DNA of 49,645 nt from a virus, in IMG/VR virus record IMGVR_UViG_3300030098_002835, positions 1 through 49,645 of that record, one strand, 5' to 3'. Under the pieces are notes generated by a model that saw only the letters and a program-made list of their open reading frames with translations, did not search any database and had not been told where the DNA came from. This document shows, in pieces, positions 1 through 5,844 of the stretch. How positions within the stretch are numbered: position 1 is the stretch's first letter; every line of letters begins with the position of its first letter. Both the position numbers and the translations under genes were made by a program.

Positions 1-336
1 TAACATGCTAACTTCGTATACTATTTTACGTAGGAGGTCGTCGTGTATAGCAAAAGACACGAAACCATTATGTTTAGTACATATATAAAAAGCTAAAGAA
101 TAAAACTTATCTTGGTCTAATTGTGGGTTTAAATACCACAATACTAATAAATGCCATTTCAGTGATTTATATGTAGTTATCTGTGCTTTACTTCTAAATA
201 ATTCATAACATTCATGTGTACCATCTTTATAATACATATACATCCAATTTTCTTCTGTTGGTATATCTGTTATTGGTAACCTACGGTATACGATGCGGTT
301 ATTATTAAGGTATGTAAGGTTTCTTTCGTATGACAT
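1..336 (-). CDS. Hypothetical protein, 3' end beyond the window
   Basis: An open frame of 112 codons with ATG at 336-334 runs off the left edge without a stop, so the C-terminus is missing. The protein begins MSYERNLTYLNNN and is rich in Tyr, Trp and Leu, with no motif I recognise. It is the most distal leftward gene visible; its start lies 20 bases beyond the stop of the gene to its right, which suggests co-transcription. It contains one of the embedded TGCTATACAC sites (43-52), followed by unusually C-ending codons. The function is unknown. That it is a gene rests on the uninterrupted frame and the operon position. Confidence 0.7.
   Translation of the reverse strand, partial: MSYERNLTYLNNNRIVYRRLPITDIPTEENWMYMYYKDGTHECYELFRSKAQITTYKSLKWHLLVLWYLNPQLDQDKFYSLAFYICTKHNGFVSFAIHDDLLRKIVYEVSML
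43..52 (-). repeat. Coding-embedded TGCTATACAC site 1
   Basis: An exact copy, on the minus strand, of the 10-mer that forms part of the intergenic array at 5477-5523. It reads Ala-Ile-His in the host frame and is followed by a short stretch that is GC-richer than its surroundings. The role is not known. Confidence 0.4.
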
Positions 337-356
337 TAGCCTATTACTCTATATTA

Positions 357-845
357 TTAATGGGCTGTTGTCACAGTCCCAGGTATTTCATTATAAATTT
401 TCTCTGTTTTAGGATTAGCTACAACATGTTTTTCACCGATGTAATAATTCCAATATGCTTTAATACTACATTTATCTTTATACTCATCAGGCATGCACTG
501 TGGAGGTTGTGTAAACTCTGTATGTGGTATATTATCTGGTAAAGCCCATAAATGTTTACATTTATCTATTGACATATGTGTTTTACCGTATCTTTTTGTA
601 TATTCATCACCTAAAGCTCTCATGTGTTCATATAACCAAGAATAATTAGCCGCACACTCACGTGTCCATATTGTAGACGGATGGTTATAATGAGCCTTTT
701 TATAAGGAATATTAATTAAGCTATTGTAATGATGATGAGCAGTACATAACATTTGAGCTGACTCAAGTATCATCTTAACTACATGTTTATTATACTGTAC
801 TTTAGCCGCTACTATAGGGCTTTTATCTAAATAAAATATATTCAT
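357..845 (-). CDS. Conserved phage protein of unknown function
   Basis: This 162-residue protein begins MNIFYLDKSPIVAAKVQYNK and has the blocks KHVVKMILESAQMLCTAHHH, NHPSTIWTRECAANYSWLYE and a late MPDEYKD. I recognise this layout from many marine and T4-like phage genomes, where it is annotated as hypothetical; I know of no proven function. Conserved His, Trp, Arg and Glu in these blocks would suit an enzyme or nucleic-acid-binding site, but that is inference. No signal peptide or membrane segment is seen. Its ATG overlaps the TGA of the preceding 57-residue gene (ATGA), so the two are probably translationally coupled. Confidence 0.85.
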   Translation of the reverse strand: MNIFYLDKSPIVAAKVQYNKHVVKMILESAQMLCTAHHHYNSLINIPYKKAHYNHPSTIWTRECAANYSWLYEHMRALGDEYTKRYGKTHMSIDKCKHLWALPDNIPHTEFTQPPQCMPDEYKDKCSIKAYWNYYIGEKHVVANPKTEKIYNEIPGTVTTAH

Positions 846-1015
846 AATTCTAATATTCTTAAATATCTATTCCATTTTTTATATAAATTAGCTTTGTGTA
901 ATTTAACTTCACCATTTAAAGCCATATTAAATATATCATTATGAAGTTCACAAACGTAACCTCTAACGTACATTATATGTTTTCTTTTTCTATAATATCT
1001 AGCTATTCTATTCAT
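842..1015 (-). CDS. Small basic hypothetical protein (57 aa)
   Basis: Reading the minus strand between two accepted genes gives an ATG frame of 57 codons ending in TGA: MNRIARYYRKRKHIMYVRGY followed by a mixed helical tail ending in LRILEL. The N-terminus is strongly basic. It overlaps the upstream gene's end by 8 bases and the downstream gene's start by 4 (ATGA). Such tight nesting on both sides is typical of a real cistron and fills what would otherwise be a 160-base gap. No family is recognised; nucleic-acid binding is possible from the charge but unproven. Confidence 0.65.
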   Translation of the reverse strand: MNRIARYYRKRKHIMYVRGYVCELHNDIFNMALNGEVKLHKANLYKKWNRYLRILEL

Positions 1016-1295
1016 CTAATTTTTTTCTTAGTTCATCAATTTTTTTCTTTAATTCAGCACATTTTTCATATTCTTCTTTTTCTTGATGAATATTTAATTG
1101 TGTCATTAGACTAGCTAACTCACCTAATAATTCTTCTTCAGTATTATTTGTTTTTGGTTTCCTACTTTGACTCATAAATGCTTCAAATGTATCAGTGGTA
1201 TACCATTTTGCTTGTTCTCTAATATAAGTTGTTAACAATTTATCAACAATTATATCTGCTAATTTGTTCATTTCTTTATCTGTCATTGTATTCAT
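1008..1295 (-). CDS. Small helical protein with a UVR-like motif
   Basis: This 95-residue protein is predicted to be helical. Its last ~30 residues (EKEEYEKCAELKKKIDELRK) match the pattern of the UVR domain, the short helical hairpin by which UvrB and UvrC contact each other and which also occurs in unrelated proteins. The resemblance is visual and short, so a role in repair is not claimed. The first ~50 residues have no recognised motif. Several Met residues near the N-terminus (1, 4, 9) leave the start open; the outermost overlaps the upstream gene by 20 bases, while Met9 would start just after that gene's stop. Confidence 0.75.
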   Translation of the reverse strand: MNTMTDKEMNKLADIIVDKLLTTYIREQAKWYTTDTFEAFMSQSRKPKTNNTEEELLGELASLMTQLNIHQEKEEYEKCAELKKKIDELRKKLDE

Positions 1296-1707
1296 ATTTT
1301 TCTATTAAACTTTCACAATCTCCTACATATATACACACGTCATCATAATTAAATATACTTATCATTATTCTTGAGTTTTCTTTTATCCATATATAATATA
1401 CATAGTCTTCCCAATCTCTATCTTGTGGTGGTTGTAAGTATATATTACCTGGCTCATCTTTAATATAAGATACTAATTGAGCCGCTAAGCAACCTATACC
1501 ATTAGCTATCGGACCTTGATGATTATTAGGTATACCATTAAGTATTTCATAACCTTGTAGATAATTAGCTAATGTCACACCTAATCCTTCTGGGTAACCG
1601 TCGTAGTGCTTGTAGATCTGCGTGTGTATAGCACTTGGCTCTAACAATTTACTGAACGATCTACCCTCTTGTCTTTCGACTATATTAATTAACGCTCTCG
1701 TAGCCAT
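1276..1707 (-). CDS. Conserved phage protein, MATRA...HYDGYPEGLG family
   Basis: The 143-residue product starts MATRALINIVERQEG and contains IYKHYDGYPEGLGVTLANYL, a signature I recognise from a widespread group of small phage proteins without assigned function. The second half (residues ~75-140) alternates hydrophobic and charged stretches as in a small alpha/beta domain. It overlaps both neighbours by about 20 bases, as expected in a compact leftward operon. One TGCTATACAC site falls inside it just before the HYDGYPEG block, and the codons there are markedly C-ending. The function is unknown. Confidence 0.85.
   Translation of the reverse strand: MATRALINIVERQEGRSFSKLLEPSAIHTQIYKHYDGYPEGLGVTLANYLQGYEILNGIPNNHQGPIANGIGCLAAQLVSYIKDEPGNIYLQPPQDRDWEDYVYYIWIKENSRIMISIFNYDDVCIYVGDCESLIEKYEYNDR
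1624..1633 (-). repeat. Coding-embedded TGCTATACAC site 2
   Basis: An exact minus-strand copy of the left-arm 10-mer, reading Ala-Ile-His in frame. It lies about 1.6 kb from sites 1 and 3. Confidence 0.4.
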
Positions 1708-1945
1708 AATATTTATCTTTTATATTGTTAATAATTTCTCTTCCATTCGCTGTGTGAAAACCATAACTGTGTGTCATTAGGCTATTAATAGGTCTGTTCT
1801 CTAATAACAACCACATTAATTCATACTCATCATGAACTAATTGTTGAGACATTTCTGTTATAGCATTTGCTAACGCTTCGCAATCGTGTTTTGGTTCACA
1901 CCCTAAATCTTCTCTTATGTATTGTTCTACTTGTTCTGCTGTCAT
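1685..1945 (-). CDS. Small hypothetical protein (86 aa)
   Basis: An acidic 86-residue protein starting MTAEQVEQYIREDLGCEP. The first 60 residues look helical (EALANAITEMSQQLVHDEYE), and the rest contains His and Tyr. No family is recognised. It overlaps the next gene by 23 bases and starts 1 base after the stop of the preceding gene, so it is most likely translated by coupling within the leftward operon. No membrane segment or signal peptide is seen. Confidence 0.75.
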   Translation of the reverse strand: MTAEQVEQYIREDLGCEPKHDCEALANAITEMSQQLVHDEYELMWLLLENRPINSLMTHSYGFHTANGREIINNIKDKYYGYESVN

Positions 1946-1946
1946 T

Positions 1947-2219
1947 TTAATTTAAGTTTTTTAATTTATATTCACCTGATTTAATTTTTTCTCTAGCCTC
2001 ATCTATACCCCAATTACCAAGAAACATATTTCTATATTTACCTGTAGTTGTAGAGTAGTCCCAATAGTATTCATCTAAAAATGTTTTACCATTGTTATCT
2101 ATAAATGCTATTATAGAATTATAACTTTGGAAATATCTACCTTTACTAGTGTATATTTCAAACTGATTAGCTACTTTGTTGCCGTTAGGACTTGTCATAT
2201 TATATACTTTTATTTTCAT
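1947..2219 (-). CDS. Conserved small phage protein (MKIKVYN...WDYSTTTGKYRN)
   Basis: The product contains VANQFEIYTSKGRYFQSYNS and LDEYYWDYSTTTGKYRNMFL, a combination I recognise from small uncharacterised proteins in many phages. I chose the start at MKIKVYN (2219) because family members usually begin with that strand. An upstream Met at 2231 (MIQK) and a downstream one at 2198 are alternatives; the latter forms a TAATATG junction with the upstream gene's stop. It is probably a small alpha/beta cytoplasmic protein. The function is unknown. Confidence 0.8.
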   Translation of the reverse strand: MKIKVYNMTSPNGNKVANQFEIYTSKGRYFQSYNSIIAFIDNNGKTFLDEYYWDYSTTTGKYRNMFLGNWGIDEAREKIKSGEYKLKNLN

Positions 2220-2556
2220 CTTTTGTATCATTTATAATGTTAAACTTATTTTCTATTAATTTAAGTATAGGCTCAGCTATATAATCCGCATTAAGGAAAT
2301 CTATATTACATACATTTATTCTACCATCATAATCTAATTCGTATTCAAAGTCATAATTTTTATTATCATTAAAGTCAAACTCACCTATACCATCATTTAT
2401 ACAGTCATATATAACATCCATTGTAGACTGATTTAACATTGGTTTGTTAATATTATCTAGCTCTATAGTTTTATAATTTAACTCTGTTTGTAATTGTTCT
2501 AATTTGTCTTGTAAGCCTTTTACTGTAGCTTCTAACAGTTCTTTGTTTGTTTCCAT
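2200..2556 (-). CDS. Small acidic coiled-coil protein (118 aa)
   Basis: Residues 1-40 (METNKELLEATVKGLQDKLE onward) have heptad-like Leu spacing and should form a coiled coil. The rest is rich in Asp and Asn (IGEFDFNDNKNYDFEYELDY). The start is supported by its leader: a tandem TAAAATTAAA repeat stands immediately before the ATG, the A-rich kind of initiation region used by Bacteroidetes in place of a Shine-Dalgarno site. It overlaps the next gene. No family is recognised. Confidence 0.75.
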   Translation of the reverse strand: METNKELLEATVKGLQDKLEQLQTELNYKTIELDNINKPMLNQSTMDVIYDCINDGIGEFDFNDNKNYDFEYELDYDGRINVCNIDFLNADYIAEPILKLIENKFNIINDTKDENKSI

Positions 2557-2567
2557 TTTATTTAATT

Positions 2568-2726
2568 TTATTTAATTTTATTTAATTCGTTTTCATACCA
2601 CACTCCATACACTTTACACCCATGGTGAGTTGTACAGAATAATTTTCTTTTAATTTCTTTCTTTTCAGTTAACTTGCTTTTGTCCCAGTATTTAGGATTC
2701 TTACTGTTTAGTTTTCTCTTTTTCAT
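2568..2726 (-). CDS. Small basic protein with Cys/His cluster (52 aa)
   Basis: Reading the minus strand gives a 52-codon ATG frame: MKKRKLNSKNPKYWDKSKLT, then a basic linker, FCTTHHGCKVYGVWYENELN and a TAA stop. The C-x-x-H-H-x-C cluster could bind a metal, though with two Cys and two adjacent His it is at most a single small site. It overlaps the start of its upstream partner's reading frame by 26 bases. No family is recognised. Coding status is inferred from composition, the Cys/His pattern and the operon setting. Confidence 0.6.
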   Translation of the reverse strand: MKKRKLNSKNPKYWDKSKLTEKKEIKRKLFCTTHHGCKVYGVWYENELNKIK

Positions 2727-2841
2727 CGTATTTCTTTATATTATTATTAAATATATTTCTTCTTATACTACATTTTATTTGTGAGGTAACATACATTCCT
2801 ATTACAATACCTACACCTAATACTATTATTAATTCTACCAT
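2701..2841 (-). CDS. Small single-pass membrane protein (46 aa)
   Basis: The 46-codon frame starts MVELIIVLGVGIVIGMYVTS, one clear hydrophobic membrane segment with a GxxxG-like spacing, followed by a basic tail ending in KYDEKEKTKQ. The ATG follows an A/T-rich leader (TAAAATAAAATAAT), like other starts in this arm. The positive tail should stay in the cytoplasm. Small membrane peptides in early phage operons often act on the host membrane or on competing phages, but nothing here identifies the target. Confidence 0.6.
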   Translation of the reverse strand: MVELIIVLGVGIVIGMYVTSQIKCSIRRNIFNNNIKKYDEKEKTKQ

Positions 2842-2857
2842 ATTATTTTATTTTATT

Positions 2858-3376
2858 TTATTTAAACCATTCGCTTACATTATACTTATGTCCGTTAACA
2901 ATTACTTTTACTTCTGGTGTTTTTGCATTTTTTGCTTGTTCATATACATCTTGATAAACCCATTTAGGTACATACTCATCACTTGATCTAGCTATTTTGT
3001 TAGCGTGACCTATGTAATAATTTTTAAGACAATAGGTTATTAAATACTTTAGTCTATCTACCTCATCTGGTATTAGTTCACACGTTCTTGTAGTAAATTG
3101 AGTATACAAAGGTCTACCCATACTATCTTTTTTATCTGATTGAAAATACTCTGGATCACCATCAATACGTTTGTTTAACTGATAACAACTAGTATGGCCT
3201 TTAAGGTTTACTCGTCTGACGTACCCAGACTTGAAAGAACCGACGTGTATAGCACTACCGTCTCGACAGTACAAGTCCTTAATTGGTAGTTTAAATATAC
3301 GTGTACCATTTTTCTTTTGTTTAGTTGTCGTAACTTCTTGTATATCAAGTAGTTGTAATGTTTTTTCTATATTCAT
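2858..3376 (-). CDS. Hypothetical protein (172 aa)
   Basis: A soluble basic protein without a recognised domain. I place the start at MNIEKTLQLL (3376) because it forms a TAATATG junction with the stop of the gene upstream, a pattern repeated at other junctions in this genome; an in-frame Met at 3409 would add 11 residues. The middle holds LYCRDGSAIHVGSFKSGYVR and the C-terminus a short strand-rich VKVIVNGHKYNVSEWF. The central codons are unusually C-ending around an embedded TGCTATACAC site. The function is unknown. Confidence 0.75.
   Translation of the reverse strand: MNIEKTLQLLDIQEVTTTKQKKNGTRIFKLPIKDLYCRDGSAIHVGSFKSGYVRRVNLKGHTSCYQLNKRIDGDPEYFQSDKKDSMGRPLYTQFTTRTCELIPDEVDRLKYLITYCLKNYYIGHANKIARSSDEYVPKWVYQDVYEQAKNAKTPEVKVIVNGHKYNVSEWFK
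3245..3254 (-). repeat. Coding-embedded TGCTATACAC site 3
   Basis: An exact minus-strand copy of the left-arm 10-mer, reading Ala-Ile-His in frame and followed by a locally GC-richer stretch with C-ending codons. Confidence 0.4.
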
Positions 3377-3377
3377 A

Positions 3378-3566
3378 TTACCAATTTTTACATTCATTAT
3401 ATACTTCATCGAATTGTTCTATCATTCCAGGTTTTAGATCTTCTTTCCAATCACCTTGCATAAAACCCTTAGTTGTCTTGTACATTTCACCCATTAGTCT
3501 CATGAGTATTTTATTATCTAATACAAAGTAAATTGCATTATCACTTTTATAAATTCCGTTTTTCAT
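3378..3566 (-). CDS. Small hypothetical protein (62 aa)
   Basis: The 62-residue product begins MKNGIYKSDNAIYFVLDNKI and ends in an acidic, probably helical segment (MIEQFDEVYNECKNW). It lies 1 base from both neighbours, so it is the second cistron behind the promoter at 3837-3870. No motif, membrane segment or family is recognised. Confidence 0.7.
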   Translation of the reverse strand: MKNGIYKSDNAIYFVLDNKILMRLMGEMYKTTKGFMQGDWKEDLKPGMIEQFDEVYNECKNW

Positions 3567-3567
3567 A

Positions 3568-3813
3568 TTATTTATTTTTTTCTTCTATTAAAAATCTATC
3601 ACCAAACATATCTTCCCAATCCATATCTGTTAAACACATGTCAGTCCACGAGAATAAATCTCTTACTGTTTCTACAGTTAACTCACCCCAGAAGTATTTC
3701 TTTTGTAGTTGTTTTCTAATACCTTGTGGTCCGTGTGTGTATAAACCTGAATCTATATACTCTTGTATTATCATTTTATACTCTGGTTTGAGTCTGTTCC
3801 ATAAGTTATTCAT
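3568..3813 (-). CDS. Small acidic protein, first gene behind promoter 1
   Basis: An 81-residue protein starting MNNLWNRLKPEYKMIIQEYI, with a probable helix-turn-helix-sized pair of helices (GPQGIRKQLQKKYFWGELTV, then VETVRDLF) and an acidic tail. The resemblance to a DNA-binding helical pair is weak and not enough for a call. Its ATG is about 24 bases from the GATAAT box of the promoter-like element at 3837-3870, so it should have a very short leader. A degenerate copy of the ATACACACACGG motif lies inside it at 3732-3746. Confidence 0.75.
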   Translation of the reverse strand: MNNLWNRLKPEYKMIIQEYIDSGLYTHGPQGIRKQLQKKYFWGELTVETVRDLFSWTDMCLTDMDWEDMFGDRFLIEEKNK

Positions 3814-3836
3814 ATTATTATATTTTATTTGTTTAT

Positions 3837-3870
3837 ATTATCGTTTATAGTTCGTATTTAGTTCGTAAAA
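3837..3870 (-). promoter_or_regulatory. Leftward promoter-like element P1
   Basis: On the minus strand a T-run and CGAACT box (3865-3860) is followed after exactly 17 bases by GATAAT (3842-3837). The same layout occurs five more times in this arm. It lies in the 57-base gap upstream of the gene starting at 3813 and should drive the whole run of genes to the left edge. Confidence 0.75.
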
Positions 3871-4083
3871 CTATTCCCAAGTCACGTAATCTTGTACTTC
3901 TTGATATTTTTCTCCACCATCGAACACATCGTACCAACATTCTTCACATACAGAATACTCTATATCTTGAATTATATCATAACACCCGTCTTTTTTATCA
4001 GTGTTTATCATCATCATAGTTAAAACTCCGATAGTAAAACCTAAAAAACCACTAATTATTACTATTTCTTTTTCCATTTTCAT
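3871..4083 (-). CDS. Small membrane-anchored protein with CxxC (70 aa)
   Basis: Residues 5-27 (KEIVIISGFLGFTIGVLTMM) form one membrane helix. The rest is acidic and contains C-E-E-C (in YSVCEECWYD) plus one earlier Cys, which could be a redox or metal pair. Topology is uncertain. It overlaps the upstream lipoprotein gene by 32 bases, and its stop lies directly against promoter P1. No family is recognised; an envelope-directed early function is an inference from the anchor and its lipoprotein neighbour. Confidence 0.75.
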   Translation of the reverse strand: MKMEKEIVIISGFLGFTIGVLTMMMINTDKKDGCYDIIQDIEYSVCEECWYDVFDGGEKYQEVQDYVTWE

Positions 4084-4267
4084 AAAATTTATTTATTAGA
4101 GAATCAGATTTATACTTGTAATCTATCCACAGTTGATCTAATTCATGGTTAATTTTTATTTGTTTTTGTGTTAGTTGACTAGTTCCACAACTAGTCATTG
4201 ATAATAGTAATGTTATAAACACTACATATACTACTATAAATATACTTTTACTTTTTCTTTCACTCAT
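4052..4267 (-). CDS. Small putative lipoprotein (71 aa)
   Basis: A basic N-terminus (MSERKSKS) is followed by a hydrophobic segment (residues 9-25) ending in LLLSMTSCGTS, which fits a lipoprotein signal with Cys27 as the lipidated residue. The mature part is about 45 residues, charged and probably helical. Known phage lipoproteins of this size (for example T5 Llp) block receptors against superinfection; that role here is only an analogy. It overlaps the next membrane-anchored gene and shares promoter P2. Confidence 0.75.
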   Translation of the reverse strand: MSERKSKSIFIVVYVVFITLLLSMTSCGTSQLTQKQIKINHELDQLWIDYKYKSDSLINKFYENGKRNSNN

Positions 4268-4288
4268 AATTTTATTAGTTTTAGTTAA

Positions 4289-4549
4289 TTAATCTAGTCC
4301 ATCTCTATTACCTCTTAGTACACCACGTGTCATGTCGTGTTGATGGAGGGTGTGTATAGTAAACGAAAGTGGATCGACTTCACGTTTAACTTCGTTTGAC
4401 CATATTTCTTTAGATAATTTGTCTACATCTTCCATAGTTAAGTTTATACCTAAATAACCTAAGTGATGTTCTTGACCGAAACTATCTATTACGTGAACAC
4501 TGTAATGTGTATTACCTTGATATTTATCTATTATTATTTTTCTACTCAT
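4289..4549 (-). CDS. Small hypothetical protein (86 aa)
   Basis: The product starts MSRKIIIDKYQGNTHYSVHV, probably a beta hairpin, then has a helical EDVDKLSKEIWSNEVKREVD and a His-rich end (FTIHTLHQHDMTRGVLRG). No family is recognised. It overlaps the preceding 54-residue gene by 8 bases. An embedded variant (TACTATACAC) of the left-arm 10-mer lies in its 3' third at 4352-4361, where codons again become C-ending. Confidence 0.75.
   Translation of the reverse strand: MSRKIIIDKYQGNTHYSVHVIDSFGQEHHLGYLGINLTMEDVDKLSKEIWSNEVKREVDPLSFTIHTLHQHDMTRGVLRGNRDGLD
4352..4361 (-). repeat. Coding-embedded TACTATACAC site 4 (one mismatch)
   Basis: A minus-strand copy of the left-arm 10-mer with one substitution, reading Thr-Ile-His in the same codon phase as sites 1-3. 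Confidence 0.35.
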
Positions 4550-4706
4550 AGTCTTCGTTCATTAGTGTATCACTTAGTAAGTCACATATATCATCTTGTA
4601 CTGTTTCCATCCACTTATCGTAACAGTCAGTTTCTGGATTATATGGTTCTAAGTATTTTATTAATAATTTTTTTAGTTCGTTAATTTCTTGTTCTTTAAT
4701 CATCAT
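4542..4706 (-). CDS. Small acidic protein (54 aa), first gene behind P2
   Basis: A 54-codon frame starting ATG ATG: MMIKEQEINELKKLLIKYLE, continuing through CYDKWMETVQDDICDLLSD to a TAG stop. It is acidic and helical with two Cys. It starts 15 bases from the GATAAT box of promoter P2 and overlaps the next gene by 8 bases, which is strong context for a true first cistron. No family is recognised. Small acidic early proteins can mimic nucleic acid, but that is speculation. Confidence 0.65.
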   Translation of the reverse strand: MMIKEQEINELKKLLIKYLEPYNPETDCYDKWMETVQDDICDLLSDTLMNEDYE

Positions 4707-4720
4707 AATTTTTTATTTAT

Positions 4721-4755
4721 ATTATCTGTTAGTGTTCCTGTTTAGTTCGTAAAAA
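4721..4755 (-). promoter_or_regulatory. Leftward promoter-like element P2
   Basis: On the minus strand TTTTTTACGAACT (-35-like CGAACT, 4749-4744) is followed after 17 bases by GATAAT (4726-4721). Its T-run is also the tail of the terminator hairpin next to it. It should drive the genes from 4706 to 3871. Confidence 0.75.
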
Positions 4756-4804
4756 AGTGTGACAAAAGGGTGTTACTCTATTTCTTTAACACCCTAATGT
4801 CATA
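4750..4804 (-). terminator. Intrinsic terminator, leftward
   Basis: A long hairpin lies just downstream of the minus-strand gene ending at 4815. The inner stem AGGGTGTTA/TAACACCCT is 9 bp and perfect, and an outer stem (GTATGACA/TGTCACAC, 7 of 8) lies two bases outside it. Read leftward it runs directly into TTTTTT (4755-4750), so it fits a rho-independent terminator. Confidence 0.75.
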
Positions 4805-4814
4805 CTCAAACTAA

Positions 4815-5054
4815 CTAAACTAGTTCTTTACCTCGTAGTATCATTGGTATGTTAGTAGACGAAGTATAAGACTTATACTTTTCCCAACATGGTAGAGTAG
4901 TTAAAGTATCTTTCATAATTTCAAACACTTTGTCGTGGTTATATACTATTTCTTTACCTTTTTTAGTCATAAAACTTATTACTTGATTTTTACCGATTAA
5001 TGACTTTCTTACTACAAATCTCTTAGATTTTAATACATTTACTTCTTTTTTCAT
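4815..5054 (-). CDS. Small basic protein, paralogue of the gene at 5552
   Basis: This 79-residue protein is a clear paralogue of the one at 5552-5776. Both share MKKE, KRFVxRKSLIG, TKKGKE, YNHD and KYKSYT at the same spacing over ~70 residues, and they differ mainly at the C-terminus. It is basic, without membrane segments, and looks like a small beta-rich fold. It stands alone between promoter P3 and a terminator, so it is a single-gene unit. No outside family is recognised. Duplication with separate promoters suggests dosage or two related targets. Confidence 0.8.
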   Translation of the reverse strand: MKKEVNVLKSKRFVVRKSLIGKNQVISFMTKKGKEIVYNHDKVFEIMKDTLTTLPCWEKYKSYTSSTNIPMILRGKELV

Positions 5055-5100
5055 AATTTTTTTAGTTTAATTAGTTTATATTTATTTTATTTTCATTTAT

Positions 5101-5134
5101 ATTATCGAATACTGTTCGTTTTTAGTCCGTAAAA
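5101..5134 (-). promoter_or_regulatory. Leftward promoter-like element P3
   Basis: On the minus strand TTTTTACGGACT (CGGACT, 5129-5124) is followed after 17 bases by GATAAT (5106-5101), upstream of the gene starting at 5054. Confidence 0.75.
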
Positions 5135-5181
5135 AGTATACGTTTTGTTTAGTTGTTATTTTTAGTTAGTAGGTATTAGTC

Positions 5182-5427
5182 TCACCTTGACTGTGTTTGA
5201 CTAAAACTTTTATGGAATACTAGTCTGTCTTTGAAGTTATTAAAATTAAAGTATTTATTATTTTCGTAGTGTTCGTCAAGACTTATATAACAATAACCTT
5301 TTATATTTAAGTGTTCAGTATTATACTTATTAAACCATTTTGGTAATTGGTGTAATTGGTATGGTAAATAAATTTTATTATTTAATTTAATAATTTTAAG
5401 AGAGGAGAATTTAATTTTATTGTTCAT
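5182..5427 (-). CDS. Small basic hypothetical protein (81 aa)
   Basis: The protein starts MNNKIKFSSLKIIKLNNKIY and is rich in Asn, Lys, Tyr and Phe, with LPYQLHQLPKWFNKY and NNFKDRLVFHKSF. No motif is recognised. It is a single-gene unit between P4 and P3, flanked on each side by one member of the paralogous pair at 4815 and 5552, so these three may form a small functional set. It is probably a cytoplasmic early protein; the function is unknown. Confidence 0.75.
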   Translation of the reverse strand: MNNKIKFSSLKIIKLNNKIYLPYQLHQLPKWFNKYNTEHLNIKGYCYISLDEHYENNKYFNFNNFKDRLVFHKSFSQTQSR

Positions 5428-5440
5428 ATTTTTTATTATT

Positions 5441-5475
5441 ATTATCGATTACTACCCGTATTTGGTCCGTAAAAA
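5441..5475 (-). promoter_or_regulatory. Leftward promoter-like element P4
   Basis: On the minus strand TTTTTACGGACC (CGGACC, 5469-5464) is followed after 17 bases by GATAAT (5446-5441). The TGCTRTACAY array begins 8 bases upstream of the -35-like box, as at P6. Confidence 0.75.
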
Positions 5476-5476
5476 T

Positions 5477-5523
5477 TGCTGTACACATTGCTATACACCA
5501 ATGCTGTACATGGTGCTATACAC
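5477..5523 (+). repeat. Four-unit TGCTRTACAY array upstream of P4
   Basis: Four direct repeats lie at 5477, 5489, 5502 and 5514 (TGCTGTACAC, TGCTATACAC, TGCTGTACAT, TGCTATACAC), spaced 12, 13 and 12 bases. A short hairpin, CACCAC-TTC-GTGGTG, follows at once. The TGTACA core is palindromic. Position and spacing suggest binding sites for a phage or host regulator of P4. Confidence 0.7.
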
Positions 5524-5551
5524 CACTTCGTGGTGGTGGAGACACTCTGTA

Positions 5552-5776
5552 TTATCTACAGAATGTCGGTATGTTGTTTGTATTTGTGTATGACTTATAC
5601 TTTTGGAAACAGTTCATACTCTCAAATCTTTCTTTGTTTCTTTCATACACTTCATCGTGATTGTAAGTAACTTCTTTACCTTTCTTAGTAGTGAATGTGA
5701 TGATTGTGTTTGTTCCGATTAGAGATTTTCTGATTACAAATCTTTTAGTAGTTAGTTTGTTCATTTCTTTTTTCAT
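5552..5776 (-). CDS. Small basic protein, paralogue of the gene at 4815
   Basis: This 74-residue protein begins MKKEMNKLTTKRFVIRKSLI and aligns without large gaps with the product of 4815-5054 (shared RKSLIG, TKKGKE, YNHDEV-like and KYKSYT). It ends sooner, in a Cys-containing tail (IPTFCR). It is expressed from its own promoter P5, and the TGCTRTACAY array lies just downstream of its stop. The codons here are more often C- or G-ending than in its paralogue. The function is unknown. Confidence 0.8.
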   Translation of the reverse strand: MKKEMNKLTTKRFVIRKSLIGTNTIITFTTKKGKEVTYNHDEVYERNKERFESMNCFQKYKSYTNTNNIPTFCR

Positions 5777-5810
5777 GTTAGTTAGTTTTAATTAGTTATT
5801 GTTTATTATT

Positions 5811-5839
5811 ATTATCTGTTTGTGTTAGTATTTGGTCCG
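5811..5839 (-). promoter_or_regulatory. Leftward promoter-like element P5
   Basis: On the minus strand CGGACC (5839-5834) is followed after 17 bases by GATAAT (5816-5811). A T-run stands upstream as in the other copies, but with TTCGGAC in place of TACGGAC. It lies upstream of the gene starting at 5776 and immediately beyond the stop of the 51-residue gene. Confidence 0.75.
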
Positions 5840-5844
5840 AATTT

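Noticed and set aside
330-542. A 70-codon plus-strand frame rich in Phe, Ile and Cys
   Set aside because: It lies opposite the conserved 357-845 gene and inside a leftward operon; it appears to be a shadow.
357-845. A DNA-repair glycosylase call for the MNIFYLD protein
   Set aside because: I could not match its blocks to the catalytic residues of any known pyrimidine-dimer glycosylase, so it is left as conserved hypothetical.
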